The notes: generated by a model not told the origin, from the letters alone. A stretch of DNA of 64,000 nt from Maribacter arenosus (GCF_014610845.1 NZ_JABTCG010000002.1:496001-560000); one strand, 5' to 3'. Shown: positions 9,826 to 19,322, numbered from the stretch's first letter. Numbers and translations are program-made.

Positions 9826-10018
9826 ACGAGGGACAATTTTACAATTATTAATTCACATCACATAGGAAGTGTAGATTATAACGTAGGCCCCAAAATCCAC
9901 CAATCGTAAATCGTAAATCAATTAATTAACCAGAATCTCGAAATATCGAACCTGATTGAAAGCACCTAAATTCAACATTCGTAAATCGTAATTCTAAAAT
10001 CATAAATCGTAAATCAAG
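9826..10018. repeat. Heptad array (CGTAAAT class) between nrdB and nrdA
   Basis: The 201-nt spacer contains several runs of the 7-mer CGTAAAT/AATCGTA (around 9904-9920, 9970-9985 and 9997-10015), partly degenerate, and its complement near 9820-9830. It is the same 7-nt periodicity as the larger arrays elsewhere in the window, but with a different heptad. It ends 2-5 nt before the nrdA start, so it forms the untranslated leader of nrdA. Confidence 0.7.
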
Positions 10019-10020
10019 TT

Positions 10021-12501
10021 ATGTATGTACTAAAAAGAGACGGAAGAAAAGAAGTGGTCATGTTCGATAAGATCACGGCCCGAGTGCGAAAATTATGTTA
10101 TGGTCTTAACGACCTAGTCGACCCCCTAAAGGTCGCCATGCGCGTTATAGAAGGTCTTTATGATGGGGTGACCACCTCGGAATTGGATAATCTGGCAGCG
10201 GAAATCGCGGCCACCATGACCACCATGCACCCCGATTATGCAAAATTGGCAGCCCGTGTCTCCGTTTCCAACCTACATAAGAACACCAAAAAGTCGTTCT
10301 CCGAAACGATGAAGGACCTCTATACCTATGTAAACCCCAGGACTGGTAAGAAGGCGCCCTTGCTCTCGGACGAAGTATATAAGGTGATTTCAGAAAATGC
10401 GGAGGCGTTGGATTCCACCATCATTTATAACAGGGATTTTGGGTATGACTACTTTGGTTTCAAGACCTTAGAGCGTTCCTATCTCCTGAAATTGAACGGC
10501 AAGATCGCCGAACGTCCACAACATATGCTCATGCGGGTTTCCGTGGGTATTCATTTGAATGATTTGGATGCGGTAAAGGAAACCTACGAGCTGATGTCGA
10601 AAAAGTTTTTTACCCATGCTACCCCGACGCTGTTCAATGCAGGGACACCAAAACCGCAAATGTCTTCCTGTTTCCTTTTAGCGATGAAAGATGATAGTAT
10701 CGAAGGCATCTATGATACATTAAAACAAACCGCAAAAATATCACAATCAGCAGGTGGTATAGGCTTATCCATACATAACGTAAGGGCCACAGGTTCTTAT
10801 ATAGCAGGGACCAATGGCACCTCTAACGGCATTGTACCCATGTTGCAGGTGTTCAACGATACGGCAAGATATGTGGACCAAGGAGGTGGAAAACGCAAAG
10901 GTAGCTTCGCCATTTATATGGAGCCTTGGCATGCCGATATCTTCGAATTTTTGGAATTGAAGAAGAACCATGGGAAGGAAGAAATGCGCGCCCGAGATCT
11001 TTTCTATGCCATGTGGATCTCCGATCTGTTCATGAAACGGGTTGAGGCAAATGAACATTGGACACTCATGTGCCCCAATGAATGCCCAGGACTTTACACC
11101 AACCATAGTGAGGAATTTGAAAAATTATACCTAGGGTACGAAGCCGCAGGGAAAGGTCGTAAGACCGTAAAGGCACGGGAACTTTGGGAAAAGATATTGG
11201 AATCCCAGATCGAAACCGGTACCCCTTACATGCTCTATAAGGATGCCGCCAACCGTAAGAGCAACCAAAAGAACTTGGGAACCATCCGTTCATCGAACCT
11301 ATGCACCGAGATTTTGGAGTATACCTCCCCCGATGAAATTGCGGTCTGTAATCTCGCCTCCATCGCCTTACCCATGTTCATCAAAAATGGGGAATTCGAC
11401 CATAAGGAATTATACAGGGTGACCAAACGGGTGACCAAAAACCTGAATCGGGTTATCGATAGGAATTACTATCCGGTCAAGGAGGCCGAAAACTCGAACC
11501 TAAGACATCGCCCTATCGGGTTGGGGGTTCAGGGCTTGGCGGACGCGTTTATCTTATTGCGTTTGCCTTTTACGAGCGATGAAGCCAAGAAATTGAACCA
11601 GGAAATTTTCGAAACCCTGTACTTCGCGGCCGTTACGGCGTCTATGGAAGCCGCTAAAGAAGAAGGTACGTATTCTTCCTACGAAGGTTCCCCGATTTCA
11701 CAAGGGGAGTTTCAGCATAACCTATGGGGCATACAAGATGAAGAGCTTTCCGGTCGCTGGGACTGGGGCAAATTGCGAAAAGAGGTGAAAAAGCACGGGG
11801 TGCGGAATTCCCTATTAGTGGCTCCCATGCCAACGGCATCCACCTCACAGATTTTGGGCAACAACGAGTGTTTTGAACCCTATACCTCGAATATCTATAC
11901 CCGACGAGTGCTTTCTGGGGAGTTCATCGTAGTGAACAAACATTTATTGGAAGACCTGGTAAACCTTGGGATGTGGAACGAACAAATGAAGCAGGAACTT
12001 ATGCGGGCCAATGGTTCGATCCAACATATTGAAACCATTCCCCGGGAGATACGGGAGTTGTATAAAACGGTTTGGGAACTCAGTATGAAGGATATCATTG
12101 ATATGAGCCGACATAGAGGATACTTTATTGACCAAAGTCAATCCTTGAACCTCTTTATGGAGAATGCCAACTATTCCAAATTGACATCCATGCACTTTTA
12201 TGCCTGGAAAAGCGGACTGAAGACAGGGATGTACTATTTAAGGACCAAGGCGGCCGTAGATGCTATAAAATTCACCTTGGACAATAGCCAAAAGGAAGCG
12301 GTTCCTGTAGAGGCTGAGGTTGCCATCACTATGCCTCCAGCAGCCAAGACCACAAAATCCATCGAAGTACAACCCACTTCTATAGCCCCCCAGTCACAAG
12401 CTATGGACGTACAGCCCATGACCCCGGAAGAAATGAAGGAAATGATCGCACGGGCCAAAGAAGGCCAAGCCGATGACGATTGTCTTATGTGCGGTTCATA
12501 A
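10021..12501 (+). CDS. nrdA: Class Ia ribonucleoside-diphosphate reductase, alpha (catalytic) subunit
   Basis: 826 residues. It reduces NDPs to dNDPs. An N-terminal ATP-cone (about residues 1-90, starting MYVLKRDGR) gives overall activity control. The catalytic barrel carries the redox Cys in [11 protein letters not shown], the thiyl-radical Cys in SNLCTEI and its partner in AVCNLAS, plus the conserved PMPTAST and NNECFEP motifs. A flexible tail ends in C-L-M-C-G-S, the thioredoxin/glutaredoxin-reducible CxxC. Length and motifs match the eukaryote-like subclass. It has its own strong terminator just downstream. Confidence 0.97.
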   Translation: MYVLKRDGRKEVVMFDKITARVRKLCYGLNDLVDPLKVAMRVIEGLYDGVTTSELDNLAAEIAATMTTMHPDYAKLAARVSVSNLHKNTKKSFSETMKDLYTYVNPRTGKKAPLLSDEVYKVISENAEALDSTIIYNRDFGYDYFGFKTLERSYLLKLNGKIAERPQHMLMRVSVGIHLNDLDAVKETYELMSKKFFTHATPTLFNAGTPKPQMSSCFLLAMKDDSIEGIYDTLKQTAKISQSAGGIGLSIHNVRATGSYIAGTNGTSNGIVPMLQVFNDTARYVDQGGGKRKGSFAIYMEPWHADIFEFLELKKNHGKEEMRARDLFYAMWISDLFMKRVEANEHWTLMCPNECPGLYTNHSEEFEKLYLGYEAAGKGRKTVKARELWEKILESQIETGTPYMLYKDAANRKSNQKNLGTIRSSNLCTEILEYTSPDEIAVCNLASIALPMFIKNGEFDHKELYRVTKRVTKNLNRVIDRNYYPVKEAENSNLRHRPIGLGVQGLADAFILLRLPFTSDEAKKLNQEIFETLYFAAVTASMEAAKEEGTYSSYEGSPISQGEFQHNLWGIQDEELSGRWDWGKLRKEVKKHGVRNSLLVAPMPTASTSQILGNNECFEPYTSNIYTRRVLSGEFIVVNKHLLEDLVNLGMWNEQMKQELMRANGSIQHIETIPREIRELYKTVWELSMKDIIDMSRHRGYFIDQSQSLNLFMENANYSKLTSMHFYAWKSGLKTGMYYLRTKAAVDAIKFTLDNSQKEAVPVEAEVAITMPPAAKTTKSIEVQPTSIAPQSQAMDVQPMTPEEMKEMIARAKEGQADDDCLMCGS

Positions 12502-12546
12502 CGAAGTACTTTTTATAGGTACGTGATAGTGTTTATTGAAAATAAG

Positions 12547-12576
12547 GGGCTGCCCAATATGGCAGCCTCTTTTTTG
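12547..12576 (+). terminator. Terminator of nrdA
   Basis: Stem GGCTGCC (12548-12554) / GGCAGCC (12561-12567), 6-nt loop, followed by CTTTTTTG on the plus strand, 46 nt after the nrdA stop. It converges with the SUF-side terminator at 12631. Confidence 0.85.
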
Positions 12577-12630
12577 TTTTCATATTTTAGGATGATGACG
12601 TCGGTTTGATTTGAAACAAACCCAAATAAA

Positions 12631-12661
12631 AAGGCCGTCCAAATGCAATTTGGACGGCCTT
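12631..12661 (-). terminator. Terminator of the SUF/DUF3078 side
   Basis: Perfect 14-bp stem (12631-12644 with 12648-12661) and a 3-nt loop, followed on the minus strand by TTTTATTT. It lies 20 nt after the DUF3078 stop and ends minus-strand transcription coming from the suf operon. Confidence 0.9.
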
Positions 12662-12680
12662 AGTTATGACATCTTTAGGA

Positions 12681-13613
12681 TTAGAACGAATAGTTAAGTC
12701 CGAATAGCCAATAGCTTTGTGTCTTAACATCGATATTATCGAATGTCGGTGCAGGTACAATGGCAGGCACCTGACCAAGCGCATTGGCCAAAGCCTCTTG
12801 CTTGTTGTTCCTGAGTCCGAATTCAAAACCAAGTCCGATCCCTTTCCATAAGGTATACCCGAAGGAGTTGATCCACGTCCAGTTCGACAAATCACTGCTT
12901 TTGTAGCTTTGAAAGGTCGAGAAGTTGGTTTTGAAGTTTACATCTCCCAATTTTTTGGTATAATCGACTACGATTTTTGCACCGGTAGAGGATTCATAGG
13001 CTGCATCATCTTTCGCGAATACAAAGTTATAGTTCAACGGATGGATCACGACGACCATATCGGTTATCGGGGTCCACGTAGCACCCAATCCAACATCCAA
13101 ATACCCTGGATCATTGAAATTATTGACGATCGAGGTACGGTATTCCGCCAAGGTTGAAATCGCAAATTTTTCGTTCAACTTTTGTCCATATAAAGAAACG
13201 ATATTGAAAACATCCGTTGTGCTGTTAAAGCTATCGTCATCGGTATCGATATCCTTATTGTCCAATTTCACCCATTGTAGGTTCATATTCGCCGAATTTC
13301 TCCAAAAGAATTTCTCCTTATTCAAATTTGCGAATCCGTTAAGGGAAACCCCTATGTTTCCCGAAGAGTTGTTGGGTGTGCCTTGTGAATACCAATTTTT
13401 GGATCCGGACAGGTTGGCCCCAATGGTACCGAATACCCCTTTTTTCCATCCTGGAAGGGCATCGATCTGTGCCTGAATGGCATCGACCCTCCCTTGAATC
13501 GCTGCTATGGAATCCTTTTTAGGGCCTTGCAACGCCTTTAATTCATCCGCAGTTTGTGCGTTGGTAGCCGATATGGTTAGAATGGCCACCAAAGTGAATA
13601 CTAATTTTCTCAT
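12681..13613 (-). CDS. DUF3078 outer-membrane-type protein
   Basis: 310 residues from the ATG at 13613 (the ORF opens at 13655, but only this Met starts a signal peptide, MRKLVFTLVAIL...NAQ). A short coiled segment (about 20-50) precedes a beta-rich domain with alternating aromatic residues and a terminal ...YWLFGLNYSF, ending in aromatic Phe like outer-membrane barrels. DUF3078 is a Bacteroidota family that regularly closes the suf operon; its role there is unknown. It has its own candidate promoter (13644-13672), so it can be expressed separately. Confidence 0.85.
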   Translation of the reverse strand: MRKLVFTLVAILTISATNAQTADELKALQGPKKDSIAAIQGRVDAIQAQIDALPGWKKGVFGTIGANLSGSKNWYSQGTPNNSSGNIGVSLNGFANLNKEKFFWRNSANMNLQWVKLDNKDIDTDDDSFNSTTDVFNIVSLYGQKLNEKFAISTLAEYRTSIVNNFNDPGYLDVGLGATWTPITDMVVVIHPLNYNFVFAKDDAAYESSTGAKIVVDYTKKLGDVNFKTNFSTFQSYKSSDLSNWTWINSFGYTLWKGIGLGFEFGLRNNKQEALANALGQVPAIVPAPTFDNIDVKTQSYWLFGLNYSF

Positions 13614-13643
13614 AATGCTTAGTGTTTTTATGTTAATGAGGTG

Positions 13644-13672
13644 CAAAAATAACAATTGTTAACAATAAACAA
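13644..13672 (-). promoter_or_regulatory. Promoter of the DUF3078 gene
   Basis: On the minus strand, TTG (13672-13670), 18-nt spacer, then TATTTTTG (13651-13644), an exact match to TTG-N17-20-TAnnTTTG. It lies 30 nt before the start codon at 13613. Confidence 0.65.
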
Positions 13673-13690
13673 TTACCGTTATCAACAATT

Positions 13691-14191
13691 TTACTTTTTA
13701 TACAATGGCACGGAAGAGCAGGCTTCACCATACATGACGCTCTTCGCAACGCCCATCAGCTTTGCAGTTATCCACAAATAGGCATTGGGCGGAACCGGTT
13801 TATTGGTACATCCCTTTATGATCACAGGTTTGCCCGTATAGGCCGAAATATCAAGATTTTCAATGATGGATTGGTAGATTGAGGTTTCCAAGGTTTCCAA
13901 ATTTCCTTGTACCACTTTTTTGGCATAGGGTTGCAGCTGGGTGACAATAAGCATGTAGGCCCACCCCGGGATGATGGCATCGGTAGAACAGTCGACTGCC
14001 ACATATTTGTCTTTATATTGGCCCCAATCATGTCCGGCTACTGAGGCCCTGAACTCTTTTTCACGCAACACCAACCCTTCATAAAGCCATTGTTCTATAT
14101 CCAGGAATATACGTTCCCCAATAGGGTAATAGTCTTCTAGGTCAATGGTTTTCAATTGACTTTGGGCTACGCGGTTTACAATATCAGACAT
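13691..14191 (-). CDS. DUF2480 family protein
   Basis: 166 residues. DUF2480 is a soluble family found almost only in Bacteroidota and typically encoded next to sufE/sufT in the suf operon; its biochemical role is not established. Recognisable features are the N-terminal I-V-N-R-V-A-Q-S, a W-G-Q-Y block near residue 57, two Cys in conserved contexts (V-D-C-S, K-G-C-T-N) and a C-terminal C-S-S-V-P-L. Cys positions suggest possible Fe-S or thiol chemistry, which is inference. It is separated from sufT by a broken four-helix-bundle gene. Confidence 0.85.
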   Translation of the reverse strand: MSDIVNRVAQSQLKTIDLEDYYPIGERIFLDIEQWLYEGLVLREKEFRASVAGHDWGQYKDKYVAVDCSTDAIIPGWAYMLIVTQLQPYAKKVVQGNLETLETSIYQSIIENLDISAYTGKPVIIKGCTNKPVPPNAYLWITAKLMGVAKSVMYGEACSSVPLYKK

Positions 14192-14216
14192 AAGATTTCA
14201 GAATTAAGAGTTCAGA
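14192..14216 (-). repeat. Heptad motif at the 3' side of the broken four-helix-bundle gene
   Basis: On the minus strand this reads as three degenerate 7-mers of the CTGAANN type (CTGAACT, CTTAATT, CTGAAAT), overlapping the last codons of the pseudogene. A similar motif (ATCTGAA class) lies just upstream of its start at 14572-14600. Confidence 0.5.
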
Positions 14217-14571
14217 TCCTTTTTAAGATGTTTGATCAACCCAAATAATGTTTTTGAAATTTCATCACAAAGAGAATACAATATTTTAAATTCCAATTCA
14301 CTTGCGTACTGAATATCATAGGCCAAATACAATTGTGACTTCACTTCATAACATGAAGCTAGGGCAATTTAAGAAAATAGTCAAATTCCTTGTTTGAGGC
14401 TCTACCATACCCTTCTGCAATATTAGAAGAAATGGAAATTGATGCCCTACGTATTTGATCTCTTAAAGCAAAGTCATTTGAAAAATCACTTTTCTGGGTC
14501 AAAGAATATATTTCCCTATTTAGTTCTCTTGCCTTTTTCCATGAAATAATCTGTTCAAAACCCTTCTCCAT
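14204..14571 (-). pseudogene. Four-helix-bundle protein (23S rRNA intervening-sequence family), frameshifted
   Basis: The 5' part (14571 to about 14365) encodes 70 residues with the family signature R-D-Q-I-R-R-A-S-I-S-I-S-S-N-I-A-E-G. It stops early after F-D-Y-F-L-K-L-P. In another frame the sequence continues as ALASCYEVKSQLYLAYD and on to the normal family C-terminus (LFGLIKHLKKDLNS), stop at 14204-14206. Restoring one A in the AAA run near 14369 (minus CTTAAATTGCC to CTTAAAATTGCC) rejoins the two. This is a one-base deletion in a short homopolymer, so real decay or a sequencing error are both possible. The family is known from 23S rRNA insertions and as the Avd-like fold, but its job here is unknown. 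Confidence 0.85.
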
Positions 14572-14599
14572 CAGATTTCCAATATCTTACATCTGAAAT

Positions 14600-14926
14600 C
14601 TATAACATGCCTAATTCCAATTTTGCCTCCTCGCTCATCAATTCCTGGGTCCATGGCGGGTCAAAGGTAATCTCGACCATGGCATCCTTTACGGCATCCA
14701 ACGATTTCACTTTTTCCTCAACCTCAACTGGCAATGTCTCCGCGACCGGACAATTCGGGGAGGTAAGGGTCATCAGGATCTTTACATCCCTCTCCTCATT
14801 GACGAATACGTCATAAATCAATCCCAATTCATAAATATCAACAGGGATTTCAGGGTCATAGATGGTCTTTAACACCTGTACGATCTTCTCCCCCAACTCT
14901 TGGGTATTTATTACAGTCTCACTCAT
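14600..14926 (-). CDS. sufT: SUF system maturation protein SufT (MIP18/DUF59 family)
   Basis: 108 residues. DUF59/MIP18 proteins help insert Fe-S clusters into target proteins. The diagnostic motifs are present: Y-D-P-E-I-P-V-D-I-Y-E-L-G-L-I-Y near residues 22-37, T-L-T-S-P-N-C-P-V-A with the conserved Cys, and F-D-P-P-W-T near the C-terminus. It starts 11 nt after the sufE stop, in the same operon. Confidence 0.93.
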   Translation of the reverse strand: MSETVINTQELGEKIVQVLKTIYDPEIPVDIYELGLIYDVFVNEERDVKILMTLTSPNCPVAETLPVEVEEKVKSLDAVKDAMVEITFDPPWTQELMSEEAKLELGML

Positions 14927-14937
14927 TTTTTCTAAAT

Positions 14938-15360
14938 TTAGTTCAATTGGGTTTGGTAGGCTATGGCATACAGTTTCAATTGTTTCACCATACTGACCAA
15001 ACCATTTGCACGGGTAGGCGATAAATGCTCTTTTAAACCGATCTCATCGATAAAGTCCGTATCGGCATCGATGATGTCCTGCGGTCTTTGATTGCTAAAA
15101 GCCCGAATTAGGATGGCAATAATCCCTTTGGTGATAATGGCATCACTGTCTGCCGTGAACACCAATTTGTCGTCTTTTAACTCGGCGTGTACCCATACCT
15201 TGCTTTGACACCCTTTGATAATGTTATCATCGGTCTTATACTTCTCGTCGATCAAAGGAAGCGATTTTCCCAGCTCTATCATATATTCATAGCGCTGCAT
15301 CCAATCCTCGAACATCGCGAATTCGTCTACAATTTCCTCTTGTATTTCTTTTATTCCCAT
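14938..15360 (-). CDS. sufE: Cysteine desulfuration protein SufE
   Basis: 140 residues. It accepts sulfane sulfur from SufS and passes it to the SufBCD scaffold. The acceptor is Cys51 in the conserved I-K-G-C-Q-S-K-V-W loop. Length and the C-terminal region with L-S-P-T-R-A-N-G are typical. It lies 71 nt downstream of sufS. Confidence 0.95.
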   Translation of the reverse strand: MGIKEIQEEIVDEFAMFEDWMQRYEYMIELGKSLPLIDEKYKTDDNIIKGCQSKVWVHAELKDDKLVFTADSDAIITKGIIAILIRAFSNQRPQDIIDADTDFIDEIGLKEHLSPTRANGLVSMVKQLKLYAIAYQTQLN

Positions 15361-15431
15361 TACCTGACTTTATGCAAAAATACGATAAGTATTATTGGTT
15401 CTCAATAGTTTGGCCGATTCCGGCAGTATAC

Positions 15432-16646
15432 CTAGAGTAACATCGATATGGCCCTTTTTACCCCTGCTACCAAAACATCTACCTCCTCCTTTGTATTATA
15501 AAAACAAAAACTGGCTCGCACCGTACCAGGAATCTTATAGAAATCCATGATCGGTTGTGCACAATGGTGTCCAGTACGTACGGCGACGCCCAATTTATCT
15601 AAAATAGACCCCATATCATAGGGGTGAATACCCGCTATATTAAAGGATATGACCGAGGTCTTGTTCTTAGCGGGCCCATAGATGCGCAATCCATCGATCG
15701 CCAATAGTTGTTCGGTCGCATAGTCCAAAAGTTCCTGTTCATATACCGCTATGGTATCAAAACCAATGGCATTCATATAATCCAAAGCCACGCCAAAAGC
15801 GATCCCACCACAAATATTGGGGGTACCTGCCTCAAATTTATGGGGCAGTTCGGCATATGTCGTTTTTTCAAAGGTCACTTCGGCGATCATTTCGCCACCG
15901 CCTTGATAAGGGGGCAGTTTATTCAACCAGGCTTCCTTCCCATACAGCATGCCTACGCCTGTGGGCCCACACAGCTTGTGTGCTGAAACCGTATAAAAGT
16001 CCACATCCAAGGCTTGCACATCCGCTTTGATATGGGGGGCGGCTTGGGCACCATCGATCAAGACCGCAGCACCGACCTTATGGGCGGCATCGATAATTTT
16101 TTTGATCGGGTTTACCGTTCCCAAGGCATTGGAGACATGGTTACAAAAAACCAACTTGGTTTTGTCAGACAACAAAGTGTAGTATGCATCCATCAGCAAT
16201 TCCCCCTCCTCGTTCATGGGAATGACCTTTAGAATGGCCCCTGTTCTTTCGCACAACATTTGCCAAGGCACGATGTTAGAATGGTGTTCCAAAGCCGAAA
16301 CGATAAGCTCATCCCCTTTTTTTAGGAGGAATGAAAATCCGCTCGCCACTAAATTTATACTGTGGGTCGTCCCGGAAGTGAAAATAATTTCCTGGGGTTT
16401 GGCCGCATTCAGGTGCTTTTGGATCTTGATTCGGGCCTGTTCGTATTTTTCGGTCGCCTCTTGGGATAGCGTATGCACCCCACGGTGAATATTGGCATTG
16501 TAATTACTGTAGTAATCCACAATGGCATCGATGACCTGTTTTGGGGTCTGGGAGGTAGCGGCATTATCTAAATATACCAAGGGTTGCCCATTAACCTTGC
16601 GGTTTAGGATAGGAAAATCTACTCGTATTTTGGACACATTAAACAT
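15432..16646 (-). CDS. sufS: Group II cysteine desulfurase SufS
   Basis: 404 residues. A PLP enzyme that releases sulfur from cysteine as an enzyme-bound persulfide. PLP-binding Lys224 lies in S-A-H-K-L-C-G-P-T-G-V-G and the catalytic Cys362 in R-T-G-H-H-C-A-Q-P. The N-terminal F-P-I-L and the Y-L-D-N-A-A-T-S motif are conserved. Full length. It is preceded in the operon by an inserted outer-membrane protein gene rather than directly by sufD. Confidence 0.97.
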   Translation of the reverse strand: MFNVSKIRVDFPILNRKVNGQPLVYLDNAATSQTPKQVIDAIVDYYSNYNANIHRGVHTLSQEATEKYEQARIKIQKHLNAAKPQEIIFTSGTTHSINLVASGFSFLLKKGDELIVSALEHHSNIVPWQMLCERTGAILKVIPMNEEGELLMDAYYTLLSDKTKLVFCNHVSNALGTVNPIKKIIDAAHKVGAAVLIDGAQAAPHIKADVQALDVDFYTVSAHKLCGPTGVGMLYGKEAWLNKLPPYQGGGEMIAEVTFEKTTYAELPHKFEAGTPNICGGIAFGVALDYMNAIGFDTIAVYEQELLDYATEQLLAIDGLRIYGPAKNKTSVISFNIAGIHPYDMGSILDKLGVAVRTGHHCAQPIMDFYKIPGTVRASFCFYNTKEEVDVLVAGVKRAISMLL

Positions 16647-16761
16647 AGTGAAAAACTAATAGGCGACAAAGTTAAGTTTAAGCATTAAACTTCTACATCA
16701 TCTAAATCCTAATTTGGTTAAACCAACAAAGTGGTTGACTTAAAGGTCAATATTTAAACTT

Positions 16762-16787
16762 ACTATCGAATCGAGCACAGTCGAGAT
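16762..16787. repeat. Short palindromic motif (TCGAATCGAG...)
   Basis: The sequence around TATCGAATCGAGCACAGTCG resembles the TCTCGACTGNGCTCGA-type intergenic palindromes common in Bacteroidota genomes. It sits in the 162-nt gap between sufS and the inserted OMP gene, which suggests that this gap was foreign to the operon. Confidence 0.4.
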
Positions 16788-16808
16788 GTTTTTGTCCCTT
16801 TAAAAACA

Positions 16809-17477
16809 TCAGTTCAATAGTGCAGAATCATAACTTATTTTAAATAGGGCATAACCAAAAGATAACTGAAAAACCCTGTTGAATTGTTTGTTATTATCAC
16901 TCAATCCGCCTGTATCTAAATTCGTCCATCCATGAATATACCTTACCTGAACACCTAATTTGTGATTGATTTTATAGTTCATCCCAATAATTGCACCGGA
17001 GTCGAAACGGAAATCCCCAGATGAAGTCATCTTATCAAATGACTGATCTATGTTCGTTGATTTTTTTAATTTACTGACCGAGTTCAGTAAAAATCCGATT
17101 TGCGGGCCAAAATCCAATCCAAATTTTTTGTTGAATTCGAACCTTAAAATCAAAGGAATGGTAAGATAATTAAGTCGGCGGACCAATTTGGGGAAAACAT
17201 TTTGAGACTGAGGTAAATCGAATAGAATTAGCCTATTTTCAAAGGCATATCCAATGGAAGAATAAAGCAATTCCGGATTAAAAGAAAATCTATTGGTCAA
17301 CGGAATGTCTGCATAACCCCCAAAGTGATACCCTATTCTGGATTCGTGACTTTCAGTGAAATCCCCATTCACTTCTGACAAATTCAATCCTCCCTTGATG
17401 CCAACCTTAGTTTCCTGGGCAAATATAGAAGTAGATAGAAAAACAAGATAGATACATGTTAAATAGATACTTTTCAT
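16809..17477 (-). CDS. Outer-membrane beta-barrel protein (porin family, PF13568-like)
   Basis: 222 residues. A signal peptide (ending IFAQ, about residue 21) is followed by K-V-G-I-K-G-G-L-N-L, the typical first strand of the Bacteroidota outer-membrane beta-barrel family, then alternating strands to the C-terminus. It lies between sufD and sufS on the operon strand but has no known role in Fe-S assembly, so I read it as an insertion into the operon. Confidence 0.85.
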   Translation of the reverse strand: MKSIYLTCIYLVFLSTSIFAQETKVGIKGGLNLSEVNGDFTESHESRIGYHFGGYADIPLTNRFSFNPELLYSSIGYAFENRLILFDLPQSQNVFPKLVRRLNYLTIPLILRFEFNKKFGLDFGPQIGFLLNSVSKLKKSTNIDQSFDKMTSSGDFRFDSGAIIGMNYKINHKLGVQVRYIHGWTNLDTGGLSDNNKQFNRVFQLSFGYALFKISYDSALLN

Positions 17478-17526
17478 TCTAAAATATTAAACCAAACATC
17501 AGTCCATGAAATGTAAATAGTAAGTC

Positions 17527-18843
17527 TTACAAGTCAAACCCTAAACGGACCCCTAGTTTTTCAGCTATGAGCTTATTAATACGTGTTTTCAACTCCGTAA
17601 TACGGACACTTTCCAGTACGTTATTGGCAAACGCATACATCAACAAAGCACGGGCTTCCTTCTTTGGAATTCCTCGGGATTGTAAATAAAACAAAGCTTC
17701 CTCGTCTAATTGACCAATGGTACAGCCGTGCGAACATTTAACATCATCCGCAAAAATCTCCAATTGGGGCTTTGTATTGATGGTCGCTTTGTCACTGATC
17801 AGGATATTGTTGTTCTGCTGAAAAGCATTGGTCTTTTGGGCTATCTTATCCACAATGATCTTGCCATTGAAAACGCCCGTGGAATTCTCCCCATAAATGC
17901 CCTTATAATCCTGATGGCTCTCACAATTAGGTTCAATATGGTGCACCAACGTATGATGGTCTACATGCTGCTTATACCCCAAAATGGTCACGCCTTTCAT
18001 GGTCGAATCTATATACTCCCCGTTCTGATAGAAGTTCAAGTTGTTTCTGGTCAATTTTCCACCGAAGGAAAACGTATGTACTTTTACGACACTGTTGCTT
18101 TTTTGATCTATATAGGTATTATCGATCAACGAGGCGGTCTTGGCATCGTTCTGGATCTTATAATAATCTACAATGGCCCGTTCGGCAGCAAAAATCTCGG
18201 TCACACAATTGGTCAATACCTCATTCGAGGTCAGGCTTTGGTGCCTTTCGATGACCTGAAGCTCCGCATTTTCCTCGGCCACAATCAGGTTTCTAGGCTG
18301 TAACATTATAGATGCTTCGTTACCCGTTGAAAAATGTAGGATTTCAACCGGTTTTCTTGGCATTTTATTCTTGGGGATATAAATGAAGGCCCCTTCCCTG
18401 GAAAAGGCCGTATTCAACGTCGTCAAGGATTCCTCTTTTGAGGCCACTTTGTTAAAATACATATCGATGACCTGTTTGTACATCGGCTTGGTCAAAGCCG
18501 CACTCATTAAACAGATATCGACCCCATCGTGTGTAGTTTCCGAAAGAAAGGAAGAGTAGATACCATCTACAAAAACAATCTTATAGGTATCGATCTCATG
18601 CAAGAAATATTTCTTTATCTCTTTATATTCCAAGGTATTCGACTCTTTTGGGAAAATACTGAAATCAACCTTCTGCAGACTTCTCAATGAAGTATACTTC
18701 CAAGCTTCCTCCTTTTTGGACGGAAACCCTTTTTCCTCAAAATTCTTGATGGCCTCAGAGCGGATATCGTGCACGGGGTGTTCTACATCGACCTTGTTTT
18801 CAAAGGCCATGAAAGAAGAAATCAATTTATCTTTTAAATCCAT
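17527..18843 (-). CDS. sufD: Fe-S cluster assembly protein SufD
   Basis: 438 residues. A scaffold partner in the SufBC2D complex. The C-terminal beta-helix/helical core has the SufB/SufD signature D-D-V-K-C-S-H-G-C-T-I-G-Q-L-D-E-E-A-L-F-Y and the S-R-G-I-P motif. The N-terminus carries the helical region with K-K-E-A-W-K-Y-T. Full length. It is separated from sufC by a four-helix-bundle gene and heptad repeats. Confidence 0.95.
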   Translation of the reverse strand: MDLKDKLISSFMAFENKVDVEHPVHDIRSEAIKNFEEKGFPSKKEEAWKYTSLRSLQKVDFSIFPKESNTLEYKEIKKYFLHEIDTYKIVFVDGIYSSFLSETTHDGVDICLMSAALTKPMYKQVIDMYFNKVASKEESLTTLNTAFSREGAFIYIPKNKMPRKPVEILHFSTGNEASIMLQPRNLIVAEENAELQVIERHQSLTSNEVLTNCVTEIFAAERAIVDYYKIQNDAKTASLIDNTYIDQKSNSVVKVHTFSFGGKLTRNNLNFYQNGEYIDSTMKGVTILGYKQHVDHHTLVHHIEPNCESHQDYKGIYGENSTGVFNGKIIVDKIAQKTNAFQQNNNILISDKATINTKPQLEIFADDVKCSHGCTIGQLDEEALFYLQSRGIPKKEARALLMYAFANNVLESVRITELKTRINKLIAEKLGVRLGFDL

Positions 18844-18865
18844 CTGTTTTGTGTTACAATGTTAA

Positions 18866-18897
18866 AATGTCGAAAGTCGAAAGTCGAAAGTCGAATA
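18866..18897 (+). repeat. Heptad array (GTCGAAA) between sufD and the four-helix-bundle gene
   Basis: Four consecutive copies of the 7-mer GTCGAAA/GTCGAAT directly after the stop of the four-helix-bundle gene (read on plus). The same heptad recurs at 32.5, 37.7, 39.4, 56.9, 57.7 and 60.4 kb. Confidence 0.85.
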
Positions 18898-19266
18898 TTA
18901 ATCTCGTTTTTCAAGATATTTGATAAATCCGCTCAACATTTTAGAAACATTTTCTATTTTACTTTTTAATTCCAAAAAATCATTTTCAGCTATATATTCC
19001 AAGTCATAGGACAGGTATAATTGTGACCTTACTTCTCCTGCGGATGCCTTAGCTACATATAAATAATAAATAAATTCTTTATCCGTATTTCTTTCAAACC
19101 CCTCCGCAATATTGGAACTTATTGAAACCGATGCTCTTCTAATCTGTCTTTTTAAATCAAAATCCTTTTCAAATAGCCCTCTATTTGTTATCCTATAAAT
19201 ATCCCTGTTGAACTCCCTACTTTCTTTCCAAGCGGTTATTTCTTCAAATAAGTTTATTTTAGGCAT
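18898..19266 (-). CDS. Four-helix-bundle protein (23S rRNA intervening-sequence family), intact
   Basis: 122 residues from the ATG at 19266 (three codons inside the open frame, MPKINLFEE). The family signature is L-K-R-Q-I-R-R-A-S-V-S-I-S-S-N-I-A-E-G, then K-E-F-I-Y-Y-L-Y-V-A-K-A-S-A-G-E-V-R-S-Q-L-Y and a helical C-terminus ending YLEKRD. The fold is the up-down bundle seen in IVS proteins and in Avd of diversity-generating retroelements. Inserted between sufC and sufD in the operon direction and bordered on both sides by 7-nt repeats. The biological role is unknown; a nucleic-acid-binding role is inferred from the basic face of the family. Confidence 0.92.
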   Translation of the reverse strand: MPKINLFEEITAWKESREFNRDIYRITNRGLFEKDFDLKRQIRRASVSISSNIAEGFERNTDKEFIYYLYVAKASAGEVRSQLYLSYDLEYIAENDFLELKSKIENVSKMLSGFIKYLEKRD

Positions 19267-19274
19267 AATGCACA

Positions 19275-19318
19275 TTTGGATTGAACATTAGACTTTTGGA
19301 CTTTTGACTTTAAGACTT
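19275..19318 (-). repeat. Degenerate heptads upstream of the four-helix-bundle gene
   Basis: On the minus strand the stretch reads AAGTCTT, AAAGTCA, AAAGTCC, AAAAGTC-like 7-mers, i.e. RAGTCNN heptads. With the array at 18866-18897 they bracket the gene. Confidence 0.6.
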
Positions 19319-19322
19319 AGAG

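Noticed and set aside
17710-18303. 197-aa plus ORF opposite sufD
   Set aside because: Antisense shadow of a strongly conserved gene.
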